Below are positions 1 to 8,257 of a stretch of DNA of 64,000 nucleotides, in pieces. The notes under the pieces were generated by a model. That model had not been told where the DNA came from. It worked only from the letters and a program-made list of their open reading frames with translations, and searched no databases. Both the position numbers and the translations under genes were made by a program. The DNA comes from Ignavibacteriaceae bacterium (GTDB taxonomy: Bacteria; Bacteroidota; Ignavibacteria; Ignavibacteriales; Ignavibacteriaceae): positions 372,001-436,000 of the forward strand of contig JAHBUO010000001.1 of NCBI GenBank assembly GCA_019638025.1, in the 5' to 3' direction. Every line of letters begins with the position of its first letter. The first letter of the stretch is position 1.

Positions 1-1
1 A

Positions 2-1129
2 GCCTATATGAATCATGACATCAGAACTTCTCTGAATGGTATTTTAGGTTTTGCTGATATTTTGCGTGAGGAATTAAAGGACCAGAAAGATAAATCAAAT
101 TACATTTATGCCGATAAAATCTATTCGGGTGGAAAACGATTAATTACACTTTTAGACCAAGAGTCTGATTTTCAGAAAATTGAAGCCAATACAGATTTAT
201 TACAGATTAAGGAAATTTTATTAGTTCCTTTGCTTGATGAAGTTGTTAGCCTTTTGCAATCAACTGCAAACAAAAAAAATGTGAAGATAATTTCATCAAG
301 CATTATCAAAAGTCCGGTTTTTGCTGATGAAAACCGATTGTTTGAAGCTTTGAATAACATTATTGGGAATGCAATTGAACGTTCTGAGAAGAATTCTATC
401 TCAGTTCAAGCGATGCACATCAAAGGGAAACCTAAAGTTCAAATAGTAATTAAAGATTCAGGACAAGTTTTATCTGAAGAAAAACTTAATGCTATAACTC
501 AAGGTGATACTGAAAAAAGTTTTTCACTAGATGATGCTCCGGAACCGACTTTATTCCGAATGGCAATTTCAAAGCGGTTGATTAGTTTTATGAATGGTGA
601 TTTTGAAATATCATCATCTTCAGCAGAAGGAACAAAAGTTGTTATTACGCTCCCTGCCGTTGAAGTGAGCAAATCTGAAATTACTGTACAAGATACTATC
701 TTCTTTGCGAGCTCATCCGAATTAATGTTTTTGAGTCAACGACAACCTAAGATTTTAATTGTTGAAGATGATGAAAGCAGTCGAAAGATGCTTGAAATTA
801 CTTTGCATAAAGTATCCAGACTAACTTTAGCTGATAATGGGGAGGATGCTTTAAGAAAGATTGAGGAGAAAGAAGAAAATAACGATTCATTTCATCTAAT
901 TTTAATGGATATAGGTCTGCCCGGTGGATGGGATGGCGTTAAACTTCGAGCAGAAATTATCAGAAGATGGAATCACTACAGAAATATCCCCTTTATTGCG
1001 CAGACAGCTTTTGCCTTAAAATCTGATAGAGATAAAATTACCGAGGCAGGATTCACAGATTATCTATCTAAGCCAATCGATAGAAAGTTCTTAATCAAGA
1101 CCATCTACAATCAGTTGAAAAACATTTAA
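2..1129 (+). CDS. Hybrid sensor histidine kinase, 3' part (5' end outside window)
   Basis: The reading frame is open to the left edge of the window (codons Ala-Tyr precede the first Met), so the N-terminal sensor part is missing. Visible domains, numbered from the first Met: a HisKA-type H-box with phospho-acceptor His3 in NHDIRTSLNG; a HATPase domain at about 95-220 with an N-box-like NNIIGNAIE at 116-124 and a reduced G1 box (KDSGQ); and a C-terminal receiver domain at about 248-370 with acidic pair EDD, phospho-acceptor Asp301 (LMDIGLP) and conserved Lys355 (SKP). It should autophosphorylate and pass the phosphate to its own receiver. The ATP-lid glycines are weak, so kinase activity could be low. 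The input signal cannot be read here. Confidence 0.85.
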   Translation, partial: AYMNHDIRTSLNGILGFADILREELKDQKDKSNYIYADKIYSGGKRLITLLDQESDFQKIEANTDLLQIKEILLVPLLDEVVSLLQSTANKKNVKIISSSIIKSPVFADENRLFEALNNIIGNAIERSEKNSISVQAMHIKGKPKVQIVIKDSGQVLSEEKLNAITQGDTEKSFSLDDAPEPTLFRMAISKRLISFMNGDFEISSSSAEGTKVVITLPAVEVSKSEITVQDTIFFASSSELMFLSQRQPKILIVEDDESSRKMLEITLHKVSRLTLADNGEDALRKIEEKEENNDSFHLILMDIGLPGGWDGVKLRAEIIRRWNHYRNIPFIAQTAFALKSDRDKITEAGFTDYLSKPIDRKFLIKTIYNQLKNI

Positions 1130-1152
1130 TAATTTTCAATCATTCTCAAATC

Positions 1153-2868
1153 ATGAAATTCTATTTGTTTTGTATTTACATTTTTATTCTCATTGCGAAT
1201 CCATTAATTGGACAAAAGTATAAATTTATTGTCTGGGGAGATTCGCAGTTCCAAAATCCGGAAACTTTTGAACGCATTGTTCATGAGACTGAACTACTAA
1301 AACCCGATTTTGTTCTTCATGTGGGAGATATGATACATGGCTATACTTATAATGTAAATGCAGCTCGCAAACAATGGGTGAAATTTAGGAAGCAAATTGA
1401 ACCGTTAACAGTTCCCTTTTATCCAACACCCGGCAATCATGATATTACAACAAAAGAAATTCAACCGGCTTATCTTGAAACGTGGGGAGAAGACAAGTTA
1501 TATTATTCTTTTGATTATTTGAGTAATCACTTTATAGTATTAAATGCATTTCATAATCAAAATTTTGATTCAGTATCGATGGAGCAATTTAGTTGGTTAA
1601 AAAAAGATTTAGAAAAAAATAAAAGCTCACATAATATTTTTGTCACAATTCACTCCCCCCTACATTTAAACAGAGGCTTTGATTGGAGCTACGTTCATAA
1701 TTTACTAAAGCAGTATCCCGTTCGTGCTGTGTTTACAGGGCATTACCACTATTATGATTATCGTAAAATAGACGAGATTGAATATTTTTGTTTAAACTCA
1801 TCAGGAAATATGAAATTATATAACTCTTATATCGGTTATTTTCACCACTTTCTGCAAGTCTCTGTAGATGGTAATAATATTGATTATGCTGTTCTGGGTG
1901 ACGGAAAAATATTTTCAAAAGATTTTGTATCAGTTACCGAAAGAGAAAGAGCTCAAAAGTTTTTTAATGAAAATTCTACTATTATTCTTTCAAGTGCATC
2001 ACCAAGGAAGACAGAACTAAGTTGCATTTTAGAAAATCATTCTAATGAAGTAATAAATTATTCAGCATCATGGGAAACAGAGGATTATTCATGGCGTTTT
2101 GAACCTTGGGGTTACAATATAATTCTTCCCCCTAATGAGAAGAAGGAATTAAGATTCAAGTATGAGTTACCCAAAGAAATCGACAAGAGCAATTTACCAA
2201 AGTTAAAAATTGAATCACCCTATACAACATCAACCGGTATTTTAACATCTGCGAAGCATTATGCGAAGATGTTTATTCCTCCCACTCGTACAGTGAAAAA
2301 CGTCAACGCTAAAATCACTTTCGACGGTAATGTCGAGGAGAAAATTTGGGAAGAGAGTTTAATCATAGATAATCTTTTTGTTAATAAAAAAATGAAGCAT
2401 GAAATTGATAAAACAAGAGTCTCAATGTTTTACGACGACGAAAATATTTATGTCGGAGTTTTTGGGAGTGAGCCGAAGCCGGAGAATCTATCGGCTTTTG
2501 CATACGGCGATATCCCGTTAGTTTTTGGAGACGATGACTTTGAACTTTACTTTGATACAAATCGAGATATGAAGACCTTTTTCAGATTGATGGTAAATCC
2601 TAAGGGGACTGTACTCTCCAGCTCACCAAAGGGACGCTTTACTTTCAATTTTGATGTAAAGACTTTTATCGGAAAAGATTTCTGGAGTGCGGAATTCATA
2701 ATTCCATTTAAGGAGTTGGAAACTTCAAAACCGAATATCGGAGATGCATGGGGATTTAATGTAAGGAGACATCGACAACAAGCAGAGGATATTCAAAGCG
2801 ATTGGTCAAAAATGGCTAATCATCCACCGTATGAGCCTGAATATTTTGGAATAATTATTTTTGAATAA
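1153..2868 (+). CDS. Secreted metallophosphoesterase with C-terminal CBM9-like domain
   Basis: A signal peptide spans about residues 1-20 (cleavage near IGQ). A calcineurin-like metallophosphoesterase domain follows at about 23-260, with the metal-binding blocks WGDSQ, HVGDMIHG, PGNHDI, TIHSP and FTGHYHYYD. After a linker, residues about 375-571 resemble the family 9 carbohydrate-binding / DOMON-like fold (FDGNVEEKIWEE, then an acidic DDDFELYFDT segment and an aromatic-rich end). The protein probably acts outside the cytoplasm as a phosphoesterase tethered to a glycan or cell-surface ligand; the substrate is unknown. It starts 24 bases after the kinase gene and ends 5 bases before the MsrA gene, so the three may be co-transcribed. 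Confidence 0.8.
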   Translation: MKFYLFCIYIFILIANPLIGQKYKFIVWGDSQFQNPETFERIVHETELLKPDFVLHVGDMIHGYTYNVNAARKQWVKFRKQIEPLTVPFYPTPGNHDITTKEIQPAYLETWGEDKLYYSFDYLSNHFIVLNAFHNQNFDSVSMEQFSWLKKDLEKNKSSHNIFVTIHSPLHLNRGFDWSYVHNLLKQYPVRAVFTGHYHYYDYRKIDEIEYFCLNSSGNMKLYNSYIGYFHHFLQVSVDGNNIDYAVLGDGKIFSKDFVSVTERERAQKFFNENSTIILSSASPRKTELSCILENHSNEVINYSASWETEDYSWRFEPWGYNIILPPNEKKELRFKYELPKEIDKSNLPKLKIESPYTTSTGILTSAKHYAKMFIPPTRTVKNVNAKITFDGNVEEKIWEESLIIDNLFVNKKMKHEIDKTRVSMFYDDENIYVGVFGSEPKPENLSAFAYGDIPLVFGDDDFELYFDTNRDMKTFFRLMVNPKGTVLSSSPKGRFTFNFDVKTFIGKDFWSAEFIIPFKELETSKPNIGDAWGFNVRRHRQQAEDIQSDWSKMANHPPYEPEYFGIIIFE

Positions 2869-2873
2869 GTTAT

Positions 2874-3518
2874 ATGTTTAGAGCTTTTTTACTAAATATA
2901 GCATTGATATTATTAACAATTATAAATCTTAATTGTGCTGAGAATGATAAAACTAACTATGGGAAAAAGATGAGCGACGAAAAAAAATATTTAACTAAAG
3001 CGACTTTTGGATCAGGCTGTTTTTGGTGTACGGAAGCAATATTTGAAAATGTAAAAGGCGTTTCGGATGTTGTTTCAGGATATTCGGGCGGAAAAGTTTT
3101 TAATCCTACTTATGAGCAAGTTTGCAGTGGAACCACCGGTCACGCTGAAGTTGTACAATTAACATATGATTCAGCAGTTGTATCATATGACGAATTATTA
3201 GAAATATTTTGGAAGACTCACGACCCGACTACACTAAACAGACAAGGTGCAGATATTGGAACTCAATACCGCTCGGTAATTTTTTATCATAACGATGAAC
3301 AGAAAGAAAAAGCAAAATATTACAGAGATAAATTGAATAAAGAGGGAATTTGGAATAATCCGATTGTAACCGAAATATCACCAATTGAAAATTTCTTTGA
3401 AGCCGAAAAGTATCATCAAAATTATTATGAAAATAATCCTAATCAAGGATACTGTTCATTTGTGATAACTCCAAAATTGGAAAAGTTTAAGAAAATATTT
3501 AAAGATAAGTTAAAATAA
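2874..3518 (+). CDS. msrA: Peptide-methionine (S)-S-oxide reductase MsrA, membrane-anchored
   Basis: MsrA reduces the S-epimer of methionine sulfoxide in oxidised proteins. The catalytic block GSGCFWC lies at residues 47-52 with nucleophile Cys49, and a resolving-cysteine region NQGYCSF is near the C-terminus. The core SGYSGG...GHAEVVQ...DIGTQYRS is typical. The N-terminal 20 residues are hydrophobic and end at Cys21, so it looks like a lipoprotein or signal-peptide form acting in the envelope; Asn at position -1 of the lipobox is atypical, so the anchor type is uncertain. A shorter cytoplasmic form from Met33 is possible but would leave the hydrophobic segment unexplained. It lies 5 bases after the phosphoesterase gene. 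Confidence 0.92.
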   Translation: MFRAFLLNIALILLTIINLNCAENDKTNYGKKMSDEKKYLTKATFGSGCFWCTEAIFENVKGVSDVVSGYSGGKVFNPTYEQVCSGTTGHAEVVQLTYDSAVVSYDELLEIFWKTHDPTTLNRQGADIGTQYRSVIFYHNDEQKEKAKYYRDKLNKEGIWNNPIVTEISPIENFFEAEKYHQNYYENNPNQGYCSFVITPKLEKFKKIFKDKLK

Positions 3519-3521
3519 AAA

Positions 3522-3545
3522 AGCGGCTATAAGGATATAGCCGCT
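3522..3545 (-). terminator. Rho-independent terminator of the TonB-linked receptor gene
   Basis: A perfect 9-bp stem (AGCGGCTAT / ATAGCCGCT) with a 6-base loop lies between two convergent genes. On the minus strand it is followed by a T-rich run (complement of 3511-3521), so it terminates the gene ending at 3556. On the plus strand no T-tract follows, so it is a weaker stop for msrA. Confidence 0.8.
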
Positions 3546-3555
3546 GAGCCTAATG

Positions 3556-6006
3556 TCAATACTCATCCATTCCCGATTCAGTGCGGGGATTTCGTTCACG
3601 CATTCTTTGAGTTGCATCTAATCGATATGTTAACCCTAAAAAGACATTCTGGGAATCTCTTTTTCTATATGAGTTAATAACAAATCCGTTCCCCGTAGTT
3701 TCTAAATCGAATTTCTGTGTGTTGAAAATATCACTTACTCTAAGTAATAGTGATATTTTCCCTTCCATAAATTCTTTACGCAGAGCTAAATCTGCTGTAA
3801 ACATTTCCTTTGTTTTACTCTGAGACATAACCATAGGTGAATTATAATTTAACATCATTTGCACCATGATGTTTTCCCACACAGTCATTGTTGAGTTTAA
3901 TTTAGCCATCCAACTGAAGTTATCATTTGTAAAATCGGGACCTATCACTTCAGAATTAAAATAAGAAACATTAGCATTTAATCTCCACCAGGGAAGCAAA
4001 GCATGATTTCCGGTTAATTCCAATCCGTAAGAAGTTCCTTTAGATAAATTTAGGAACGTAGTTCTGGTTATTCCTGATGGCTCTAGAACGCTGTAATTAC
4101 CAATCATTCCTGTTGTGTACTTATAAAATAAATTTGAAGTGAATGATGAAGCTCCCCAATATTTTGAATATCCAAGTTCATAAGAATTAACATATTCGGG
4201 GTCTAGATATGGATTTCCCTGAGTGATATTAAGTGAATCGGTGTAATCAATTACCGGATTAATGGAGCGGGGATGAGGGCGATTAACTCTTCTGCTATAA
4301 CTGAGTAATACTTCATGTTGATTTTCAAACTCTTTAACCAAGTGAAGTGAAGGATAATAGGTCAGATAATCTTTTTTGTAACTAAAGTTGTTTACTTCTT
4401 GAAGACCATCAACAAAAACTTGTTCAGCGCGCAGACCGGTTTGATATTTTATTCCGAATACTTTTCCGGCAAATGTCCCATAAACCGCATGAACTTGTTC
4501 ATTATTCCTGAAATAATTTCTAGAGGTAGCATCAGTTACCCATAAATCGGAAGCCGCATTAAATACATCGTAATCATTTTGCATATATAAATTTCGCAAG
4601 CTACTTTTAAAGCCGGTTTCAAGGGTTCCGAATCCCTCAAAAGGGTGCTTATAGTTTGATTGAATGATGTACATTTTATTATCATTTTTTGAGCGAGTGC
4701 GTTGGGTTAATTTATCAGTAACTAAACCGGTACTTAATTCATTCTGAATAATTTCCTGACCGAATTTCATGTCAATATCGTTATACATAAAATCGGCAGT
4801 AAATTCCTGACCTTTATTATCATATGTTTTTTTGTAACTAAGGGTATAATTTCTGAAATCAACAGCGCGTTCTCCATCAGTGATTCGATTAAATTCTCTA
4901 ATCACTATGTTTGAAGAATTATATGTAGAATTATCAGCGATTACATTATTCTCCATTCCAAAACGTCGATACTGAAAAGAAAAAGTAAAAGTATTTAAAT
5001 CGTTAATCATATAGTCGAAGCCGGAGTTTACATTATGTGTTAACATTAGATTTTTTTCATTCTGACTTTGATACAGTGATGATGAAATGCCACTTAAATT
5101 TGTGAAACGGTTGGTGGTTCCATTTCCAAGCATATTGCCGACTCTACCATCATAACTTGCAAAAAAGTTTAACGGATATTGTCGCAAATTTAAATTGATT
5201 GAGCTATTGTATTTGTCCCTTGTGCCGGCATTAATTGAAAAAACACCATTTAGCCCAATATTGGTTCTTTTTTTCAAGACGATATTAATAATACCGGCGG
5301 TTCCTTCCGGGTCATATTTTGCAGATGGGTTTGTTACTAACTCAATTGATTCAATAGAGCTTGCCGGAATTTGGTTAAGAATATCACCGCTGCCTAAACT
5401 TGCGAGGCCATTTGGTTTTCCATCAATCAGGATTGTTACATTTTTATTACCTCGTAGACTTACCGCACCATCCACATCAATAGAAACGGAAGGAATATTT
5501 TGCATTACATCAACAGCTGTTCCTCCTGCTGAAGTTATATTCTTTTCGACATTTATAACTTTTTTATCAAGATTATTAACCATCATCTCTTTTTCAGATG
5601 ATACCACAACCTCTCCCAAATTAACTGCTGTTGGCTGAAGATTTATTTTACCTAAATTAATTTCTCTATTCTTAGGATTTATAATTATTGAGTCTATGAC
5701 TTTGGTCTTGTAACCAATATAAGTCACTTTTGCATACATTCTTCCGAATGGAAGTTTTTCGAAAGAAAATTCACCCGAGGGATTAGTAATCGTTCCATTT
5801 ACTAGGGAAGAGTCTTTTGAGTTATATAAAACAACATTTCCATATTCAATTGGTTTGGATGTTATTGCATCAAAAACCTCCCCACTAATTTTTCCAATCG
5901 GAACAAAATTTACACTTTGTTCAACTCTTCCGGATTGAGCGAGTGAAATATTATATAAACTAACAACGAGCAGTAAGAGACTAATTTTCAAAAATCTTGA
6001 TTTCAT
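3556..6006 (-). CDS. TonB-dependent receptor / outer-membrane beta-barrel protein with CarboxypepD_reg-like N-domain
   Basis: A signal peptide (about 1-23) is followed by a carboxypeptidase-regulatory-like beta-sandwich at about 38-120 (GKISGEVFDAITSKPIEYGNV), a TonB plug domain at about 130-245 (GEVVVSSE, PSVSIDVDGAVSLRGN, SIESIELVTNPSAKYDPEG) and a long beta-barrel of the OMP_b-brl_3 type ending near the C-terminus. This is a large outer-membrane receptor of the Bacteroidota style. The ligand cannot be inferred: no SusD partner or uptake genes are adjacent. The last residues lack the terminal aromatic typical of many barrels (they end ESGMDEY, so a Tyr is present). It is a single-gene unit with its own terminator. 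Confidence 0.85.
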   Translation of the reverse strand: MKSRFLKISLLLLVVSLYNISLAQSGRVEQSVNFVPIGKISGEVFDAITSKPIEYGNVVLYNSKDSSLVNGTITNPSGEFSFEKLPFGRMYAKVTYIGYKTKVIDSIIINPKNREINLGKINLQPTAVNLGEVVVSSEKEMMVNNLDKKVINVEKNITSAGGTAVDVMQNIPSVSIDVDGAVSLRGNKNVTILIDGKPNGLASLGSGDILNQIPASSIESIELVTNPSAKYDPEGTAGIINIVLKKRTNIGLNGVFSINAGTRDKYNSSINLNLRQYPLNFFASYDGRVGNMLGNGTTNRFTNLSGISSSLYQSQNEKNLMLTHNVNSGFDYMINDLNTFTFSFQYRRFGMENNVIADNSTYNSSNIVIREFNRITDGERAVDFRNYTLSYKKTYDNKGQEFTADFMYNDIDMKFGQEIIQNELSTGLVTDKLTQRTRSKNDNKMYIIQSNYKHPFEGFGTLETGFKSSLRNLYMQNDYDVFNAASDLWVTDATSRNYFRNNEQVHAVYGTFAGKVFGIKYQTGLRAEQVFVDGLQEVNNFSYKKDYLTYYPSLHLVKEFENQHEVLLSYSRRVNRPHPRSINPVIDYTDSLNITQGNPYLDPEYVNSYELGYSKYWGASSFTSNLFYKYTTGMIGNYSVLEPSGITRTTFLNLSKGTSYGLELTGNHALLPWWRLNANVSYFNSEVIGPDFTNDNFSWMAKLNSTMTVWENIMVQMMLNYNSPMVMSQSKTKEMFTADLALRKEFMEGKISLLLRVSDIFNTQKFDLETTGNGFVINSYRKRDSQNVFLGLTYRLDATQRMRERNPRTESGMDEY

Positions 6007-6196
6007 TTATTTCCTGTAATATGTATAAGTAATAACATTTATTTGACAAAATAATTCCAAAATTAGTTTAAGAAGACTAAAAAGATGTAGCGCTTCTTAA
6101 ACAGAAATTTAGATGCAAAACATCAAGAATGGTTCTAAATATTTTTGAAATTATTTAGCGAATTGAATTATTTTTACTAATAAAACCAAAATAATA

Positions 6197-7048
6197 ATGC
6201 AATCAAAAATAATCGAACAAGAAATAATTCGGCTTACTTCACAACAAGAAAAAATGATTATTAGCGGTTGGGGTGAAGAATCGATTTTAAACAGCGAAGT
6301 TTATAAAATTGTTTATCAATCAGATGAATATAGGGTTCGAGGTTATTTTGCAATTCCTCAAAATATAGAAGCTAAAATTCCGGCTATTATTTGGAATAGG
6401 GGAGGCGCTTTGAATCGCGGTTATATTGATGAATTCAGTGCTCGAGGCATGTTTGGTTTGATGGCAAGTTGGGGATATGCAGTTTTCGCCTCTATGTATC
6501 GTGGCAGTTTTGAAAACGAAGGGAAAGAAGAGTTTGGTGGTGCAGATGTTAATGATGTCTTAAATCTTATTCCTTTAGCTGAATCTTTTGATTTTATAGA
6601 TACAGTTAAATGGGGAATCGAAGGTTGGAGTCGTGGAGGGTTAATGACTTATTTAACCCTATTAAAAGATAATCGATTTAAGTGTGCGGTATTAAACGGA
6701 GCAATTTCAGATTTGCGAGAAAGTCTGAATGGACAGAACCGAATTAAAGAATTATTTCAACACATATTCAAAAGAGAAGTCACTGAAGAAGAGTTGGATG
6801 ATAGATCACCAATATTATTCACAAAAAAACTTCCACAAGAAACAAAATACTTGCTTTTACACGGCGGAGCAGACGAAACGATTTCACCAATTCAAACCTT
6901 AAATATTGCGGAAAAATTTTCTGAAGAGAATAAAAATTATAAATTAATTATATATGAAAATGGCGATCACTTTCTTAAGTCTTATAGAAAAGAAGTTGAT
7001 GATGAAAGAAGAAAGTGGTACGATAAATATCTTAAAGAAAAGGATTAA
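6197..7048 (+). CDS. Alpha/beta hydrolase, prolyl oligopeptidase-like (S9) family
   Basis: This is a cytoplasmic alpha/beta hydrolase of 283 residues with no signal peptide. The nucleophile elbow GWSRGG places Ser145; Asp226 in GGADETIS and His258 in NGDHF complete a plausible triad. The oxyanion region WNRGGA follows the first core strand. The family includes dipeptidyl peptidases, acylaminoacyl peptidases and esterases; the propeller domain of true S9 peptidases is absent, so esterase or small-peptide hydrolase activity is equally likely. Its stop is 2 bases before the cupin start, which suggests translational coupling. No clear Shine-Dalgarno site is visible. Confidence 0.75.
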   Translation: MQSKIIEQEIIRLTSQQEKMIISGWGEESILNSEVYKIVYQSDEYRVRGYFAIPQNIEAKIPAIIWNRGGALNRGYIDEFSARGMFGLMASWGYAVFASMYRGSFENEGKEEFGGADVNDVLNLIPLAESFDFIDTVKWGIEGWSRGGLMTYLTLLKDNRFKCAVLNGAISDLRESLNGQNRIKELFQHIFKREVTEEELDDRSPILFTKKLPQETKYLLLHGGADETISPIQTLNIAEKFSEENKNYKLIIYENGDHFLKSYRKEVDDERRKWYDKYLKEKD

Positions 7049-7050
7049 TT

Positions 7051-7392
7051 ATGTTGACAAAAACCTCTAGTCCGGATGGAAATATTTTTGAGAGTCTTAA
7101 CCTCAATTTCGAAAAAGAGATTTTCGAAGATATCAAAGATGCTAAAAATGTTAAAATTGGTAGAATCATTTCTTCGGGGCAAGCAACACCTCTCGGCGAA
7201 TGGTATGATCAAATTCAAGACGAGTGGGCAATCTTAGTAAAAGGTGAAGCAGACTTACTTTTTGAAGGGGAAGAGGCGCCTCTGAAACTTAAAGCCGGCG
7301 ATTATGTATTTATCCCTGCCCACAAAAAACATAGAGTTGAACGGACAAAAGAAGGTGAAGCTTCAATTTGGATTGCTGTTCATATATACTAA
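7051..7392 (+). CDS. Small cupin-domain protein
   Basis: This 113-residue single-domain cupin has its core at about 50-110: KGEADLLFEGEE, LKAGDYVFIPAHKKHRVERT. The second cupin motif has a well-formed KAGDYVFIPAHKKHRV with a histidine pair able to bind metal. Motif 1 lacks the usual HxH-E pattern (WYDQIQDEWAIL), so a full four-ligand metal site is doubtful. The family covers sugar epimerases, dioxygenases and small sensor domains; the specific role is unknown. It is coupled to the upstream hydrolase (2-base gap). Confidence 0.7.
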   Translation: MLTKTSSPDGNIFESLNLNFEKEIFEDIKDAKNVKIGRIISSGQATPLGEWYDQIQDEWAILVKGEADLLFEGEEAPLKLKAGDYVFIPAHKKHRVERTKEGEASIWIAVHIY

Positions 7393-7407
7393 AAATATAT
7401 TGATTAA

Positions 7408-8211
7408 CTAACGGAACCAAACAACTTCAAATTTCGCCAGAGGTGCCATTTTTGCTTTATTGAACTGCAAATATTTTCCATCAAAAAAGTAATTGTCAGT
7501 CATTTCGAGAATTTGGTGAAATTGTTTTTCTGTTTCCATTTCGGGACAAGCCATCAAGGTTGTCGCCACTTTTGAGAAGGAAATTCCATTTATATTTTTA
7601 AGTTCATAAGAGCCATTAAAAGTATTGCATCCGCTAAAACCGTGTATTCTATTTCCTTCAGAATTAAAAATAATATGAATTTCTTTTTTCTGATGTTCTG
7701 AAGCTATAACCGGCTTCCCCATTAATTCAATAAGTTTATAATACTTATTAGAAATTTCTAAATCACTTCCGGAGAGTTCTTTTCGGAGAGCGTAATTTTC
7801 AGATAACTCACCTGTAATTCTGTTTCCGTCCATATCAAGTTGATAGATTAGATTCTCACCGACAAAAAATGAATTGGGAGCATTCTGAATACCACTTAAT
7901 GTTATTTTATTTGAGGACTCATTCCAAATGAAATTCCCTTCGATTACAAGAGGGTTGTTCTCTTTTCCAAGGTAGGATGTTTTTAAAACATAAGATAAAT
8001 CTTTATTCAGAATAAGAATTGTTTCTATCCCTTCGCAATCAGCGCAAGGAACTACTCCTTTATAAACACCGCTCCAATCAAGAGAGTTCTGGGCATTATG
8101 ACTATTAATGTTTTCTTTTGAAGTTGATGAAGAAGTCATGTTGCTTGTTCCGCAGCCATTCAAAATTAGAAAAACAGAGAGTAACATCGCGGAATAAAAT
8201 AAAGTTTTCAT
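7408..8211 (-). CDS. Lipoprotein with NlpE-like N-domain and C-terminal META/HslJ domain
   Basis: The lipobox LNGC places the lipidated cysteine at residue 20. Residues about 45-140 form an NlpE N-terminal-like barrel with the CxxC signature VPCADCEG seen in copper-response/envelope-stress NlpE. Residues about 155-267 form a META domain (FSGCNTFNGSY, ATTLMACPEME, DNYFFDGKYLQF), related to HslJ. It is probably an outer-membrane lipoprotein sensing or buffering envelope stress; a copper link is family knowledge only. It is transcribed alone, convergent with the cupin gene (15-base gap). Confidence 0.8.
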   Translation of the reverse strand: MKTLFYSAMLLSVFLILNGCGTSNMTSSSTSKENINSHNAQNSLDWSGVYKGVVPCADCEGIETILILNKDLSYVLKTSYLGKENNPLVIEGNFIWNESSNKITLSGIQNAPNSFFVGENLIYQLDMDGNRITGELSENYALRKELSGSDLEISNKYYKLIELMGKPVIASEHQKKEIHIIFNSEGNRIHGFSGCNTFNGSYELKNINGISFSKVATTLMACPEMETEKQFHQILEMTDNYFFDGKYLQFNKAKMAPLAKFEVVWFR

Positions 8212-8257
8212 ATTTCTCGAAATTTTTTTGAACCAAAATAGTGATTTTATTCAAAAC

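Noticed and set aside
3522..3545. Terminator of msrA on the plus strand
   Set aside because: The T-tract follows only on the minus strand, so I assign it to the convergent receptor gene.
5195..5638. 147-residue plus-strand frame antisense to the TonB-linked receptor
   Set aside because: It lies fully inside a well-supported gene, has no family resemblance and no ribosome site; it is a shadow frame.
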